Source: an uncultured Candidatus Actinomarina sp. (GTDB taxonomy: Bacteria; Actinomycetota; Acidimicrobiia; Actinomarinales; Actinomarinaceae). From it: a stretch of 57,999 nucleotides of DNA. A model generated the notes under the pieces. It did no database searches. It had not been told where the DNA came from and was given only the letters and a program-made list of their open reading frames with translations. This document shows positions 34,206-43,547 of the stretch, piece after piece. Every line of letters starts with the position of its first letter. Position 1 is the first letter of the stretch. A program made the translations under genes and the position numbers. The stretch spans positions 1 through 57,999 of the forward strand of contig CABYIX010000007.1 in assembly GCA_902519215.1 (NCBI GenBank). The letters are read 5' to 3'.

Positions 34206-34943
34206 ATGCAAGAAATACTTAGTAACCTCGTTGCTGAACAACAGTTACTGGATCAATACTTGCAAAGCATACCTGTAAGAAATTGGAATTCAAAAACATC
34301 ATTTAAAAACTGGGACATTACAGCACATGTAAGCTACCTTGCTGCATTAGAGGATTTAGCACATAACGCCTTGAAGAAAAAAGGTACAGATTTTAATAAA
34401 TATCGTGGACCTAAAGGTTTAGAGAAATTTGAAAATCAGGCAATCCTTAAAGGTAAGGATATGAGACCACAAGATGTAATCGAATGGTGGAGAATGTCTA
34501 GAGCGGCTGTTATTGAAACTCTTGCAAAAGCGTCACCAGGGAAAAAAATAGTGTGGTGGAAAAATCAAATTGATTGTAAAACTTTTGCAGTTACTAAATT
34601 GGCTGAAACTTGGGCGCACAGCTTAGATGTATATGAATGTATGAATAAAGAGTATGAAGATACAACTAGAGTTGAGCATGTTGCATTATATGGATGGCTG
34701 AATGCAGAAAATGCTACAAAATTAAATAAAGGTAAATTTGAAAATATTAGAGTTGAACTAATTGGACCTGAATATAAAGCTTGGCAATTTGGAGACGAAA
34801 ATAGTGAAAACAGTATTAAAGGAAATGCGAGTGATTGGTGTAGGGTTGTAACAGGAAGAATTTCTAAAAACTTCTCTCCCACTCTTACCATTGAAGGTGA
34901 TTTCGCTTCAAAGTTCATGAAATACAAACACGTGAAAATATAA
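34206..34943 (+). CDS. DinB/MDMPI-superfamily protein (TIGR03084-like)
   Basis: 245 residues from the ATG at 34206; the upstream TTG extension lacks family sequence. The four-helix-bundle start (LVAEQQLLDQYLQ) and metal-binding His in WDITAHVSYLAALED (His41) and 'ETWAHSLDVYE' are characteristic of the mycothiol-dependent maleylpyruvate isomerase-like N-terminal domain. The C-terminal half (from about residue 160) has the family wHTH-like or sterol-carrier-like fold. Such proteins use a metal for thiol-linked chemistry. Its stop overlaps the start of the BtpA gene. Confidence 0.7.
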   Translation: MQEILSNLVAEQQLLDQYLQSIPVRNWNSKTSFKNWDITAHVSYLAALEDLAHNALKKKGTDFNKYRGPKGLEKFENQAILKGKDMRPQDVIEWWRMSRAAVIETLAKASPGKKIVWWKNQIDCKTFAVTKLAETWAHSLDVYECMNKEYEDTTRVEHVALYGWLNAENATKLNKGKFENIRVELIGPEYKAWQFGDENSENSIKGNASDWCRVVTGRISKNFSPTLTIEGDFASKFMKYKHVKI

Positions 34944-35704
34944 TGTTAGTCTACGGAGTAGTCCATCTTCAAAGCCTTCCGGGATCGCCATCAAACAGGT
35001 TAACTTTAGATGAAATAATAGACTCAGCTCAAGAGGATGTGAATAGTTTAATCTTTGGTGGTGTTGATGGAATTATTATCGAAAATTTTGGAGATACACC
35101 CTTTGTAAAAGATAATATATCAAAAAGAACCTTAGCTAATTTCACAACAGTTGTTGAAAATTTAACTATAGACAGAGAGATAAAAGTTGGTATAAATGTT
35201 TTAAGAAATGATGGCATTGCTGCGCTTTCCATTGCTGAAGCTACAAAATCTCATTTTGTAAGAATAAATGTTTTAAATAATACAATGTTTACAGACCAAG
35301 GCATTATTGAAGGGAATTCTCACGAAGTTAACCAATTTAAATCATCATTAAGTAACTACATTGAAATTTATGCTGATGTATTTGTCAAGCACGCTGTACC
35401 ACCTCAAGGTTCAAAAATTGAGAATCATGCTGCAGAACTTATAGAAAGAGCTGGTGCTGATGTAGTTATTGTAACTGGAGATGGTACGGGACATGAAATT
35501 AATTTAGATGATCTTCAAAAAGTAAGAGCAATAGTACCTGAAGGTAAATTAGCAATAGGTTCTGGTGTCAATTCAACTAATATTTCTGCATACGAAAATT
35601 TAGCAGATATTTTAATTGTGGGAACAAGCTTCAAACATGACAACGATGTTTCTAAAAAAGTTGACATCAATCGAGTAGAAGAATTAATAAGAAAAATTAA
35701 ATAA
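34943..35704 (+). CDS. BtpA-family TIM-barrel protein
   Basis: 253 residues. GVVHLQSLPGSP near the N-terminus, 'GGVDGIIIENFGDTPF', and 'AVPPQGSKIENHAAELIERAGADVVIVTGDGTG' match the BtpA/SgcQ family. In cyanobacteria BtpA stabilises photosystem I. In heterotrophs the family's role is unclear, but the fold is a phosphate-binding TIM barrel (IGSGVNSTNI). It starts on the last base of the preceding gene. The substrate is not assignable. Confidence 0.85.
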   Translation: MLVYGVVHLQSLPGSPSNRLTLDEIIDSAQEDVNSLIFGGVDGIIIENFGDTPFVKDNISKRTLANFTTVVENLTIDREIKVGINVLRNDGIAALSIAEATKSHFVRINVLNNTMFTDQGIIEGNSHEVNQFKSSLSNYIEIYADVFVKHAVPPQGSKIENHAAELIERAGADVVIVTGDGTGHEINLDDLQKVRAIVPEGKLAIGSGVNSTNISAYENLADILIVGTSFKHDNDVSKKVDINRVEELIRKIK

Positions 35705-35763
35705 TTTATATTTGATTAAACGCTTAAAAAAGTGAAATTAACCACTATTATTTCTACTTATAC

Positions 35764-36702
35764 ATGAATGCCATACTAAATCCAGCACTTCTTCTCTTTT
35801 TAGGAGGTATTTTATTTGGACTATTAACAAAAAAATTATTTCCTGACATACTCTCAAAATACCTTGGGTATTATCTACTACTCTCTTTGGGTTTAAAAGG
35901 TGGAATTAGTCTAGAAATAACAGGATTTATTGATGAGGTAGTAAATGTTTTATCAGTAGGAATATTTTTAGCAGTTTTAATTCCATTGATTGCATATACC
36001 TACCTCAGGAACATACTAAATACTGAAGATGCCTCTGCTCTTGCTGGAACCTATGGTTCGGTCAGTGCTGTAACCTTCGTCACTGCAATTAATTTTTTAT
36101 CAAACAGTTCACAACAATTTGATGACTATATGTCTGCCGTATTGGTTGTTATGGAATTTCCAGCGATTTTTATGGCATTGTTTTTATTTACAAGAAAAAG
36201 TAAGCATGGGGTTAGTAATTTACAAACTATTAAATCTGCTTTTTTGGAGATACCCAATATAGTCTTAATTAGCTCATTGGTGATTAGTTATATTTTCAAT
36301 TTCTCTAAATATTCTCAAATTAATTTAATAACTGAAAGTTTATTTGATTATATTCTTTTGTTATTCCTTTTTGTAATGGGCACAAGAGTTGCTAAAAGAA
36401 TAGGTGAATTAAAAGGTAGAAGTAAAAACTTAATACTCTTTGCTTTAGTTACTCCAATCATAAGCTCTGCTTTTGCGTTAATTGCATCAGTCTATTTCTC
36501 GTTGAGTCCAGGGAATGCAACTTTATTAATGGTGCTAGCAGCTAGTGCAAGCTACATAGCAGTACCCGCTGTTGTAAAAGATGCAATTCCAAACGCTAAT
36601 CCTGCAATATATTTAGGTCTGAGCTTAGGTATTACATTCCCATTCAATATAATTTTTGGAATACCAATATACAACGAATTGGCTAAATACTTTATAGGCT
36701 AA
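35764..36702 (+). CDS. sbtA: Sodium-dependent bicarbonate transporter, SbtA family
   Basis: 312 residues with about ten hydrophobic helices arranged as two inverted halves. Family segments: NPALLLFLGGILFGLLTKKL, 'YYLLLSLGLKGGISLE', 'YGSVSAVTFVTAINFL' and 'VLAASASYIAVPAVVKDAIP'. SbtA proteins bring in bicarbonate with sodium. In this heterotroph it may feed carboxylases. No adjacent SbtB-like PII gene is seen. It converges on the SDR gene with a 4-base overlap. Confidence 0.88.
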   Translation: MNAILNPALLLFLGGILFGLLTKKLFPDILSKYLGYYLLLSLGLKGGISLEITGFIDEVVNVLSVGIFLAVLIPLIAYTYLRNILNTEDASALAGTYGSVSAVTFVTAINFLSNSSQQFDDYMSAVLVVMEFPAIFMALFLFTRKSKHGVSNLQTIKSAFLEIPNIVLISSLVISYIFNFSKYSQINLITESLFDYILLLFLFVMGTRVAKRIGELKGRSKNLILFALVTPIISSAFALIASVYFSLSPGNATLLMVLAASASYIAVPAVVKDAIPNANPAIYLGLSLGITFPFNIIFGIPIYNELAKYFIG

Positions 36703-37406
36703 AGTAGAAACCCGCCATCAATTGTTACAACTTCCCCTGTGATCCATGATGCGTCTTTACCAGATAGAAAATAAATTAGGCTAGCTATATCTTCAGGTTC
36801 GCCTAGTTTTTTCAATGCATGTAAATCAGCACTTCCTTTTTCATCATTTACCCAAAGCATTTCTGATAATTTAGTCTTGACTATTGCAGGAGCAATGCCA
36901 TTTACACGGATGTCGGGAGCAAGTTCCATTGCTAACTGTCTTGTCATGTAAATTAAACCTGCTTTTGAAATATTATAAGCTCCCATATATTGAGAGGGTC
37001 TTATTCCTCCAACAGAGCAAACATTTAAAACTGATTCAGATAGACCAGCTTTTACCGCTTCTCTAGTCCACATTAAAGGGCCCATCAGATTTACATCCCA
37101 TGTTTTTTGAACAGCCGAAAGTTCGACATCCATTAAGCTTCCACCTGAAGGATTTGTTCCAGCATTGTTTATTAAGACATCTAAAGAACCTGTTTCATCT
37201 TTGATCTTGATGCATGTTTCTGATGCAGCTGCAAGATCATCTGCTCTTGCGACAAAACCTTTTAATCCTGGATGATCTGTTAAAACCAAATCTAAATTTT
37301 CCTGTTTTCTGGAAGTTATATATACTTTCCAGTCTTTTTGTAAAAATTTTATTGCTGTTGATAGGCCGATGCCTCTTGTGCCGCCTGTTATAAGTACTGT
37401 TTTCAT
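36699..37406 (-). CDS. Short-chain dehydrogenase/reductase
   Basis: 235 residues from ATG at 37406 (MKTVLITGG); the upstream extension MRNNYYTLTI is not typical. Cofactor motif TGGTRGIG (7-14) and the active-site set Ser131, Tyr144, Lys148 (VCSVGG ... YNISK) are present, with NNAG at 80-83. C-terminal 'ITGEVVTIDGGFLL' is the classical SDR end. NADPH-dependent 3-oxoacyl reductase-like activity is possible; the substrate is unknown. Confidence 0.9.
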   Translation of the reverse strand: MKTVLITGGTRGIGLSTAIKFLQKDWKVYITSRKQENLDLVLTDHPGLKGFVARADDLAAASETCIKIKDETGSLDVLINNAGTNPSGGSLMDVELSAVQKTWDVNLMGPLMWTREAVKAGLSESVLNVCSVGGIRPSQYMGAYNISKAGLIYMTRQLAMELAPDIRVNGIAPAIVKTKLSEMLWVNDEKGSADLHALKKLGEPEDIASLIYFLSGKDASWITGEVVTIDGGFLL

Positions 37407-37458
37407 TATTGTTAAAGTATAGTAGTTATTTCTCATTTCAGTTACAGTTGTATGTCTA

Positions 37459-38691
37459 ATGGAAAATTTACAAAAATATAAAACTCTAATTACTAAAAAT
37501 AAAGATTTCCAAAAACTTTTTGCTGCAAGGCTTATAACTTTAGGTGGTGATTGGCTTCTAACAGTTCCTCTACTTGGAATAATTTATGATTTAACAGATA
37601 ATCCCTTTATAACATCGTTAGTTTTAGTCGTTCAAAGTGCACCATTGTTTTTATTAGGAAGTTTTGGAGGATACTTAGCTGATAGGTTTGATAGAAAAAA
37701 AGTATTAGCAATTTCGGAGTTTCTTTCTGGACTGGTAGTATTGTTGATCCTTTATGCAGTAACAACAGAAAGTGTTGCATTCATATTATTTTCATTTGGA
37801 ATGCTCTCAATTGTTGGATTTTCCTATATGCCAACTTCAGATGCTGCACTACCAAATGTTGTAAAAAAAGAAAACTTAGCTGAAGCAAATGTAATCTTTT
37901 TTTCAAGCTGGGGAATAATGGCAGGATTAGGAGCTGGATTAGGTGGTTACCTAACAACTGTAATAAGTAGAAATTTGTTATTTACTATTGACTTCTTTAG
38001 TTTTCTAATATCAGCTTTAATAGTTTTTTCAATTAAAAAAAACTTGAGCGAAATATCTGTCAAAGAAAATCGTAAAACAGAAATTAGCTATAAAGATGGC
38101 TTAAAGTATGCATCATCAAGAAAAGAAATCTTTGCATTAATTATTACTAAAGGTACATTCGCCATTTCAGCAAGCGGCCTGCTATCTATGTTTACTATTC
38201 TCTCTTATGATATTTTTAAAGCTGGTGATTATGGAACTGGTCTTATGTTTGGAGCAAGAGGTGTTGGTGCATTAGTAGGTCCTATTGTGATAAGATATTT
38301 TTTTGGAAGTTCTGATGGGAGACTATTAAATACTATTGGGTTAACAATTATGGCATGGGGCCTATTCTATTTTTTCATACCATTTACTCTCTCTTTGTAT
38401 CTTACTGTTTTACTCTTATTTCTTGGGCATGCAGGTGGTGGCTCTCAGTGGGCTTTTTCAACCTATGGACTACAAGTACTAACCCCAGATAAATTGAGAG
38501 GTAGAATTGCGGGAATTGACTACTCTCTCTATTTCTTAATGAATACGATTTCGACACTGATGATTGGGTACCTGACATCAATATACGGTGTATTATTTGT
38601 ATTTAAATTATTTCCCGTTTTGGGTTTTATCTTTGGTTTTATATGGTATCTATCAACAAGAAAACTCTGGAAGAATCTAGATAAATCCTAA
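37459..38691 (+). CDS. MFS transporter (EntS/MFS_3-like exporter)
   Basis: 410 residues with about 12 hydrophobic helices. The motif A-like loop 'GGYLADRFDRKKVLAISEF' lies between helices 2 and 3, and 'TPDKLRGRIAGIDY' occurs in the second half. It fits the MFS_3 family of enterobactin or drug exporters. The substrate is unknown. It stands alone and converges on the HMUDK-like gene with a 10-base gap. Confidence 0.88.
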   Translation: MENLQKYKTLITKNKDFQKLFAARLITLGGDWLLTVPLLGIIYDLTDNPFITSLVLVVQSAPLFLLGSFGGYLADRFDRKKVLAISEFLSGLVVLLILYAVTTESVAFILFSFGMLSIVGFSYMPTSDAALPNVVKKENLAEANVIFFSSWGIMAGLGAGLGGYLTTVISRNLLFTIDFFSFLISALIVFSIKKNLSEISVKENRKTEISYKDGLKYASSRKEIFALIITKGTFAISASGLLSMFTILSYDIFKAGDYGTGLMFGARGVGALVGPIVIRYFFGSSDGRLLNTIGLTIMAWGLFYFFIPFTLSLYLTVLLLFLGHAGGGSQWAFSTYGLQVLTPDKLRGRIAGIDYSLYFLMNTISTLMIGYLTSIYGVLFVFKLFPVLGFIFGFIWYLSTRKLWKNLDKS

Positions 38692-38701
38692 TTGGGTTTA
38701 T

Positions 38702-39565
38702 TCATATAGAAAAAAGATTTTTTCCTTCAAATTTTTTTGTTCCATTCACGTAGCTAAAGTATTTTCTGCATTCACATGATTGATATTCTATATCAATGGG
38801 ATAGAACTCTCTTTTAGCTTCAGGCCAATACTCCTTTTGAAGCTCAATCATTTTTACACCCACATCCTGATGGTTATTTAAGTTAAGAAACTTTTGAAGT
38901 CTATCCAAGTATGGTTCTGCACCAATACCAGTTGGAACATCAGTGGTGATTGGAATGACATCTTGTCTAAACCAAGCAATATCAATTAACGCCATAAATA
39001 TTGGAAAGTCATTAACCATCTCAAATTGTTCGTTTACATTGTTTGTAGCAGTAATGACATTCCTATTGGAATTTAGAACAATTTTAGTTAATTCTTCTTT
39101 TTTTTCATAAAATTTGTAGGTGGCAGTATCTATTCGGCTGTAAAGCTTTTTATTCCAATAAGAGTCTTCTACTGGGTATGCTGTATAATTCTCCCACTGT
39201 TTTAAACCAAGGAGTTTTTCTTTTAAAGCCTCTGGGTTAGTTAAATCATCAAGTGTTAACTGGTCTATAGTTGAGTCTCTATTACACCACCTACTAAAAA
39301 ATAAAGCTTGAATTAACAAAGGTAAGTTATCTTTTGCTGGTTCAGCAAATTTAATAATAGATTTACTTACTTTGTCATCCTCTCGGAAAACATTTAAAAA
39401 GCGACCTTTTTGTAAAATTGGATCATCACTCCAAGGATATTCTTCTCCTGACTTTCTTTTTACACGTACTTCTTCACGTTTTTTGCAGTAATCAAAAAAG
39501 CTTTTTACTGGGTCTTTTATCTCTAGGCCATCTAGTGAGTTTGCGTATGGATTATCTAAAGCCAT
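38702..39565 (-). CDS. 5-hmdU DNA kinase helical-domain (alpha-glutamyl/putrescinyl thymine pyrophosphorylase-clade) protein
   Basis: 287 residues. The N-terminal motif FFDYCKKREEVRVKR then YPWSDDPILQKGRFLNVF and REDDKVSK is the signature of the HMUDK_hel domain (Pfam PF18723 as I recall it), known from phage thymine hypermodification enzymes and related to HhH-GPD glycosylases. The C-terminal 'CECRKYF' matches the conserved CExxKY. No P-loop kinase domain is present. It follows umuC by 34 bases on the same strand, probably as one operon, which suggests a DNA-lesion or modified-base role. Function is not proven in cellular bacteria. Confidence 0.7.
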   Translation of the reverse strand: MALDNPYANSLDGLEIKDPVKSFFDYCKKREEVRVKRKSGEEYPWSDDPILQKGRFLNVFREDDKVSKSIIKFAEPAKDNLPLLIQALFFSRWCNRDSTIDQLTLDDLTNPEALKEKLLGLKQWENYTAYPVEDSYWNKKLYSRIDTATYKFYEKKEELTKIVLNSNRNVITATNNVNEQFEMVNDFPIFMALIDIAWFRQDVIPITTDVPTGIGAEPYLDRLQKFLNLNNHQDVGVKMIELQKEYWPEAKREFYPIDIEYQSCECRKYFSYVNGTKKFEGKNLFSI

Positions 39566-39599
39566 ATCTTTAATTTAAACAGATTACTTTCTATTTTTC

Positions 39600-40865
39600 T
39601 TATTTCACAACTGGTATTTGAAGCATATTAGTTGTGTAGGCAGCAGACTTTCTTTCTGACTTCATTTTCCAATCTTTTTTTATACCCTGCGCTCCAAAGG
39701 TCAACGTACTTGATCCATACTTGCTATTAACACTATCCAGTACCTCCATAACGCGGTCTGATTGATCATAGTTCTCATATTCATAAAAACTATATTGCTC
39801 GTTCTCCGCACCAGTAATATCTAACAACATTACGCCGATCTTCTGATACTCATATCCATATACAAAGAGTTTTCGTGTTAAATACTTTGCTTCTTTTACA
39901 ATCTTTGCAGTGTTACTTGTTGGTATTGTGAAAAAGGTACTCATACCATTGCTATACCTTTTCTCTGGGTCAACAAATGGACTTGTTCTTAAAAACACAT
40001 ATAATCCTTGTGCTCTAGAGCCCTGTGCTCTTAGCTTCTCACATGCTCTAGCAACATAATTAGAAACAGCTTCCTCTAACTCTCCTACCATCATTACTTT
40101 TCTACCAAATGACTTAGAAGATATTATATTTTTTTTATTCTTTACCTCTTCTATGCCAATACAGGAAGTTCCGTTCAACTCATGATGTATCCTCTCCCCT
40201 ACAATGCTGATAGTTTTTCTAACGTGACGAGCATTAGCCTTAGTTAAGTCATAAGCAGTGTCTATCCCGATTCTGCGAAGTCTTCTACCCCATCTTGTTG
40301 AAATACCCCATATCTCTTCAAGTGGCAAATCTCTCAAAATCTCGTCTCTTTTACTCTGATCTCGTATATCGAAGACATTAGACACTGTGTGCTTTTTAGC
40401 TTGCCTATTTGCTAATTTTGCTAATGTCTTTGTTGGGCCTATGCCTATGGATACTGGAATACCTGTCCATTGCTTAATTAATCTTCGTATCTCTTGAGCA
40501 GTCTCTTCTAAATCACAGTAATAAAAGCTACTGATATCAAGAAATGCTTCGTCAATAGAGTAAATCTCTATATCGCTCACAAGAGACTTCAGTGAGGTCA
40601 TGACTCTAGCTGACATGTCACCATAAAAAGTATAGTTTGATGAAAATACGTGAACTTTATTTCTATTAATAAGTTGTTTGTACTTAAAGTATGGAGCTCC
40701 CATTGGTATTCCTAAAGCTTTCGCCTCATTTGACCTAGCAACTACACACCCGTCGTTATTAGACAGGACAACAATGGGCTTTCCTTCTAACTTTGGGTTG
40801 AATACCCTCTCACAAGATGCGTAAAAATTATTACAATCCACTAGGGCAAAAATTTTATTATTCAC
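39600..40865 (-). CDS. umuC: Translesion polymerase V subunit UmuC
   Basis: 421 residues, GTG start with AAGGAG 7 bases upstream. Y-family polymerase motifs: [17 protein letters not shown], '[24 protein letters not shown]', catalytic SIDEAFLD, and the HhH region '[22 protein letters not shown]'. The C-terminal UmuC extension (about 340-421) ends in MLQIPVVK, where a beta-clamp binding motif is expected. It is divergent from umuD over a short region with a palindrome. Confidence 0.95.
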   Translation of the reverse strand: MNNKIFALVDCNNFYASCERVFNPKLEGKPIVVLSNNDGCVVARSNEAKALGIPMGAPYFKYKQLINRNKVHVFSSNYTFYGDMSARVMTSLKSLVSDIEIYSIDEAFLDISSFYYCDLEETAQEIRRLIKQWTGIPVSIGIGPTKTLAKLANRQAKKHTVSNVFDIRDQSKRDEILRDLPLEEIWGISTRWGRRLRRIGIDTAYDLTKANARHVRKTISIVGERIHHELNGTSCIGIEEVKNKKNIISSKSFGRKVMMVGELEEAVSNYVARACEKLRAQGSRAQGLYVFLRTSPFVDPEKRYSNGMSTFFTIPTSNTAKIVKEAKYLTRKLFVYGYEYQKIGVMLLDITGAENEQYSFYEYENYDQSDRVMEVLDSVNSKYGSSTLTFGAQGIKKDWKMKSERKSAAYTTNMLQIPVVK

Positions 40866-40879
40866 TTACTTACTCCTTT

Positions 40880-40897
40880 GAATACTGTACACTATTC
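40880..40897. promoter_or_regulatory. Palindrome in umuC/umuD divergent promoter
   Basis: GAATA-CTGTACAC-TATTC: 5-bp inverted repeat with 8-base spacer, centred between umuC and umuD and overlapping a TATTCT -10 candidate for umuD (40893-40898). It does not match the GAAC-N4-GTTC box of lexA and recA. It may be the operator of a different repressor. Confidence 0.4.
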
Positions 40898-40919
40898 TAA
40901 GAAAAAAGAAAGACATTTT

Positions 40920-41435
40920 ATGCCGCGAGGTGGAGCAAGAAAAGGAGCTGGGAGACCAAGAGGTCAGGGCAGGTACGGAGAGGAAACAAAAGCTGTACGC
41001 ATTCCAGTAAGTAAAGTTAAATATATTTCTGAACTTATAAATGAAGGTTTATATGAAGTGCCTATGTACAGTAATAAAGTTGCTGCTGGGTTCCCGTCCC
41101 CTGCGGATGATTACCTAGAAGACAAGATAGATTTAAACCAATACTTAGTAAAACATCCTGCCTCTACATTTTTAGTAAGAGCTTCAGGTGAATCCATGAT
41201 TAATGCTGGAATATTTCCAGACGATATCTTAGTAGTAGATAGGAGTTTAAAAGCTGAAGATGGAAAAGTTGTAATAGCTGTTGTAGATAATGAACTTACA
41301 GTAAAGAGATACAGGAAAAAAAATAAAAAAATCCTCTTAGAGCCAGAGAACGATGCTTTTGACCCAATCGTTATTGCAGATGAAAGTGAAGCATTTGTTT
41401 GGGGTGTGGTGACAAACGTAATTCATAACCTGTAA
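40920..41435 (+). CDS. umuD: UmuD-like S24 self-cleaving protein
   Basis: 171 residues from ATG at 40920 (MPRGGARKGAGRPRG); an upstream TTG lies within the operator. The N-terminal basic GARKGAGRP motif is common in UmuD homologues outside the enterobacteria. Cleavage site Ala56-Gly57 (VAAGFPSP), catalytic Ser92 (ASGESMINAG) and Lys129 (ELTVKRY). Cleaved UmuD activates UmuC as polymerase V. It diverges from umuC and is followed after 9 bases by a haloalkane dehalogenase gene. Confidence 0.93.
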   Translation: MPRGGARKGAGRPRGQGRYGEETKAVRIPVSKVKYISELINEGLYEVPMYSNKVAAGFPSPADDYLEDKIDLNQYLVKHPASTFLVRASGESMINAGIFPDDILVVDRSLKAEDGKVVIAVVDNELTVKRYRKKNKKILLEPENDAFDPIVIADESEAFVWGVVTNVIHNL

Positions 41436-41444
41436 AATAAAAGT

Positions 41445-42338
41445 ATGGTAAATATATTAAAGAACAATCCCTCAGACTTTGAAGATATAAAAGAATGGGA
41501 TTATGAAGAAAACTTCTATACATTAGATACTGAATACGGAGATTTAAGAATTCATTATGTAGATGAAGGATCAAGTAATGATAAAACTGTTCTTTTACTC
41601 CACGGAGAACCAGACTGGGGATACATCTATAGAAAATTTATTAATCCACTAGTTGAGAGTGGCTTGAGAGTTGTTGTTCCGGACTTGCCTGGTTTCGGTA
41701 AGTCAGACAAATTATCTGAAAGAACGGCCTATACATACGAAAAGTATGTTGCTTGGATGAATTATTGGTTACGTGATTTAAATCTAGAAAATATAACTTT
41801 ATTTGGTCAAGACTGGGGCGGATTAATTGGTCTTAGGCTTGTTGTTGAAAACCAAGATAAATTTAGCAGTGTTGTTTTAAGTAACACCGGACTACCAACT
41901 GGTGACTACTCTCCAGGCGAAGCATTTGAAAGTTGGAAACAATACTCTCAAACAGTAGAAAATTTTCATGCAGGTGGAATTATAAAAGGTGGAACAATAA
42001 ATGGTCTAGAGCAATATGTAATTGATGCATACAATGCACCATTTCCTGATGACTCATACAAAGAAGCGGCAAGACAATTCCCTATGCTAGTACCTGTTAC
42101 CCCAGATGATCCAAGCTCAGAAAATAATAGAAAAGCTTGGGAGGAATTAAAAAATTGGGAAAAGCCTTTTTTATGTGTTTTTAGTGAGCAAGATCAGGTA
42201 TTTAGAGGTGTAGATAAATCATTTACTAAAGTTGTACCTGGATGCCAGAATCAGAATCATAAAACACTCCAAGGTGGGCACTTTATTCAAGAAGATAGTC
42301 CAGAGGAATGTGTTAAGGCAATATTAACAGTTACTTAG
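41445..42338 (+). CDS. Haloalkane dehalogenase (HLD-I, DhlA-like)
   Basis: 297 residues, alpha/beta hydrolase. The oxyanion/halide motif is HGEPDW (53-58), the nucleophile is Asp123 in GQDWGG with the adjacent halide-binding Trp124, and the acid is likely Asp250 (SEQDQVF) with the base His279 (GGHFIQED). A second halide Trp may be Trp164. The Asp nucleophile and HGEPDW point to dehalogenases rather than esterases. It hydrolyses carbon-halogen bonds, and marine halogenated organics are plausible substrates. It converges on a methyltransferase gene with an 8-base overlap. Confidence 0.88.
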   Translation: MVNILKNNPSDFEDIKEWDYEENFYTLDTEYGDLRIHYVDEGSSNDKTVLLLHGEPDWGYIYRKFINPLVESGLRVVVPDLPGFGKSDKLSERTAYTYEKYVAWMNYWLRDLNLENITLFGQDWGGLIGLRLVVENQDKFSSVVLSNTGLPTGDYSPGEAFESWKQYSQTVENFHAGGIIKGGTINGLEQYVIDAYNAPFPDDSYKEAARQFPMLVPVTPDDPSSENNRKAWEELKNWEKPFLCVFSEQDQVFRGVDKSFTKVVPGCQNQNHKTLQGGHFIQEDSPEECVKAILTVT

Positions 42339-43032
42339 AAACTACTTTCGCCTTACCCCAATAGTTATAACCTAAAAATTTCTGAGTGCCAGGTAAATAA
42401 ATATTGTTTAACTCAATAAATTCAAAGCCATTATCAATTATTAATTTTTCAATATTTCTATTAGTGTGACAACCACCAGCTATCTTAGGATAAAACGAAT
42501 CTGTAGTATTTTGAACAAACGACACGCTCTTATCTGGTGATAAACCATGTTCACTGAAAATAAAAATTCCATCATTTTTTAATACTCTTTTTATTTCCTG
42601 TAAAGTTTTTTCAGGCTCAGGTATAGAACAAAGTGCATAAGTACTGACTACAGTGTCTATTGAACTATTATCAACAGATAAATTACTTGCAGACTCAATT
42701 AAAAATTCAATGTTTAAGTTATATTTTTCTGCCCTTTTTTTTGCAATTTGATTCAATTCTTTTGAGGGATCAATACCTAAAATACTTGTTACTTTTGTAT
42801 TATTGTAATGTTTTAGATTAGAACCTGGTCCGATTCCTATCTCTAAAACTTTACCTATAGCATCAGGTATAACTTTTTTTCTTTGATAATCAACCGGTTT
42901 AGAATTACAAGATAGATTGAGAACATAAGGTAATATGTTCTTCTCATAAAATGATTTGCTTACTAACCGAATGACGGGAAATACTATAAATAAAAGTAAG
43001 TTTGAAATAAATAAATAAATATACTTTTTCAA
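42331..43032 (-). CDS. Class I SAM-dependent methyltransferase
   Basis: 233 residues. An N-terminal hydrophobic helix (YLFISNLLLFIVFPVIRLVS) suggests membrane association. The SAM-binding motif I is VLEIGIGPGSNL, motif II-like 'ILGIDPSKEL', and 'VVSTYALCSIPEPEKTLQEIKRVLKNDG' is the Methyltransf_11 pattern. The substrate is not known. It lies 8 bases downstream of the flavin reductase gene, same strand. Confidence 0.85.
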   Translation of the reverse strand: MKKYIYLFISNLLLFIVFPVIRLVSKSFYEKNILPYVLNLSCNSKPVDYQRKKVIPDAIGKVLEIGIGPGSNLKHYNNTKVTSILGIDPSKELNQIAKKRAEKYNLNIEFLIESASNLSVDNSSIDTVVSTYALCSIPEPEKTLQEIKRVLKNDGIFIFSEHGLSPDKSVSFVQNTTDSFYPKIAGGCHTNRNIEKLIIDNGFEFIELNNIYLPGTQKFLGYNYWGKAKVVSK

Positions 43033-43040
43033 TTTCTAAA

Positions 43041-43547
43041 TCAATGTCCTCCTCTGGGAACTCCCCCATACTTCATGCGTGTGTCTCCCATATAAGCTAC
43101 TCTTTCATCGGGAGTTAAGGTTTTACAGTCTATTATTTCACCTACAAAAAAAGTATGAGTTCCGAAGTCTATTTTATTATTTGTTTTTAATTCAAACCAA
43201 ACAGTTGCGTTATCAAATATTGGTACTGAATTATCAGTTAAAGTGATAGCTTCTTTATTTAAAAAGCCCTCAGAGTATTCAGCAGGTTTTGAAAATTTAA
43301 CAAATACTTTTGTGTAATCCGGGGAAAACATATTAATGGTGAAGTAATCACTTTTATTCATTAATTCATACGTAACGCTTTTATTATCTATCCCAACCCC
43401 AATTAAAGCAGGTTCCATGCTCACTTGAGTAATCCAACTTGCTGTCATACCATTAAACTCTCCATTTGCATGACTTCCAATAATTCCGAGTGGACTTGGG
43501 ATTTTCCAAGTAGATACGTTTATATTTTCTGGAGTTAATTCATCCAT
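43041..43547 (-). CDS. Flavin reductase-like domain protein
   Basis: 168 residues of the FMN-binding split barrel family: 'NGMTASWITQVSMEPALIGVGI', 'YFTINMFSPD' and 'THTFFVGEIIDC'. It reduces flavin for a partner monooxygenase or binds FMN for direct reduction. The gene lies directly (0-base gap) after the LLM-class F420/FMN oxidoreductase gene, which would suit a two-component pairing. Confidence 0.87.
   Translation of the reverse strand: MDELTPENINVSTWKIPSPLGIIGSHANGEFNGMTASWITQVSMEPALIGVGIDNKSVTYELMNKSDYFTINMFSPDYTKVFVKFSKPAEYSEGFLNKEAITLTDNSVPIFDNATVWFELKTNNKIDFGTHTFFVGEIIDCKTLTPDERVAYMGDTRMKYGGVPRGGH

Noticed and set aside
40878-40919. TTG start for umuD
   Set aside because: It overlaps the palindromic operator and adds residues foreign to the family; the GARKGAGRP N-terminus begins at 40920.
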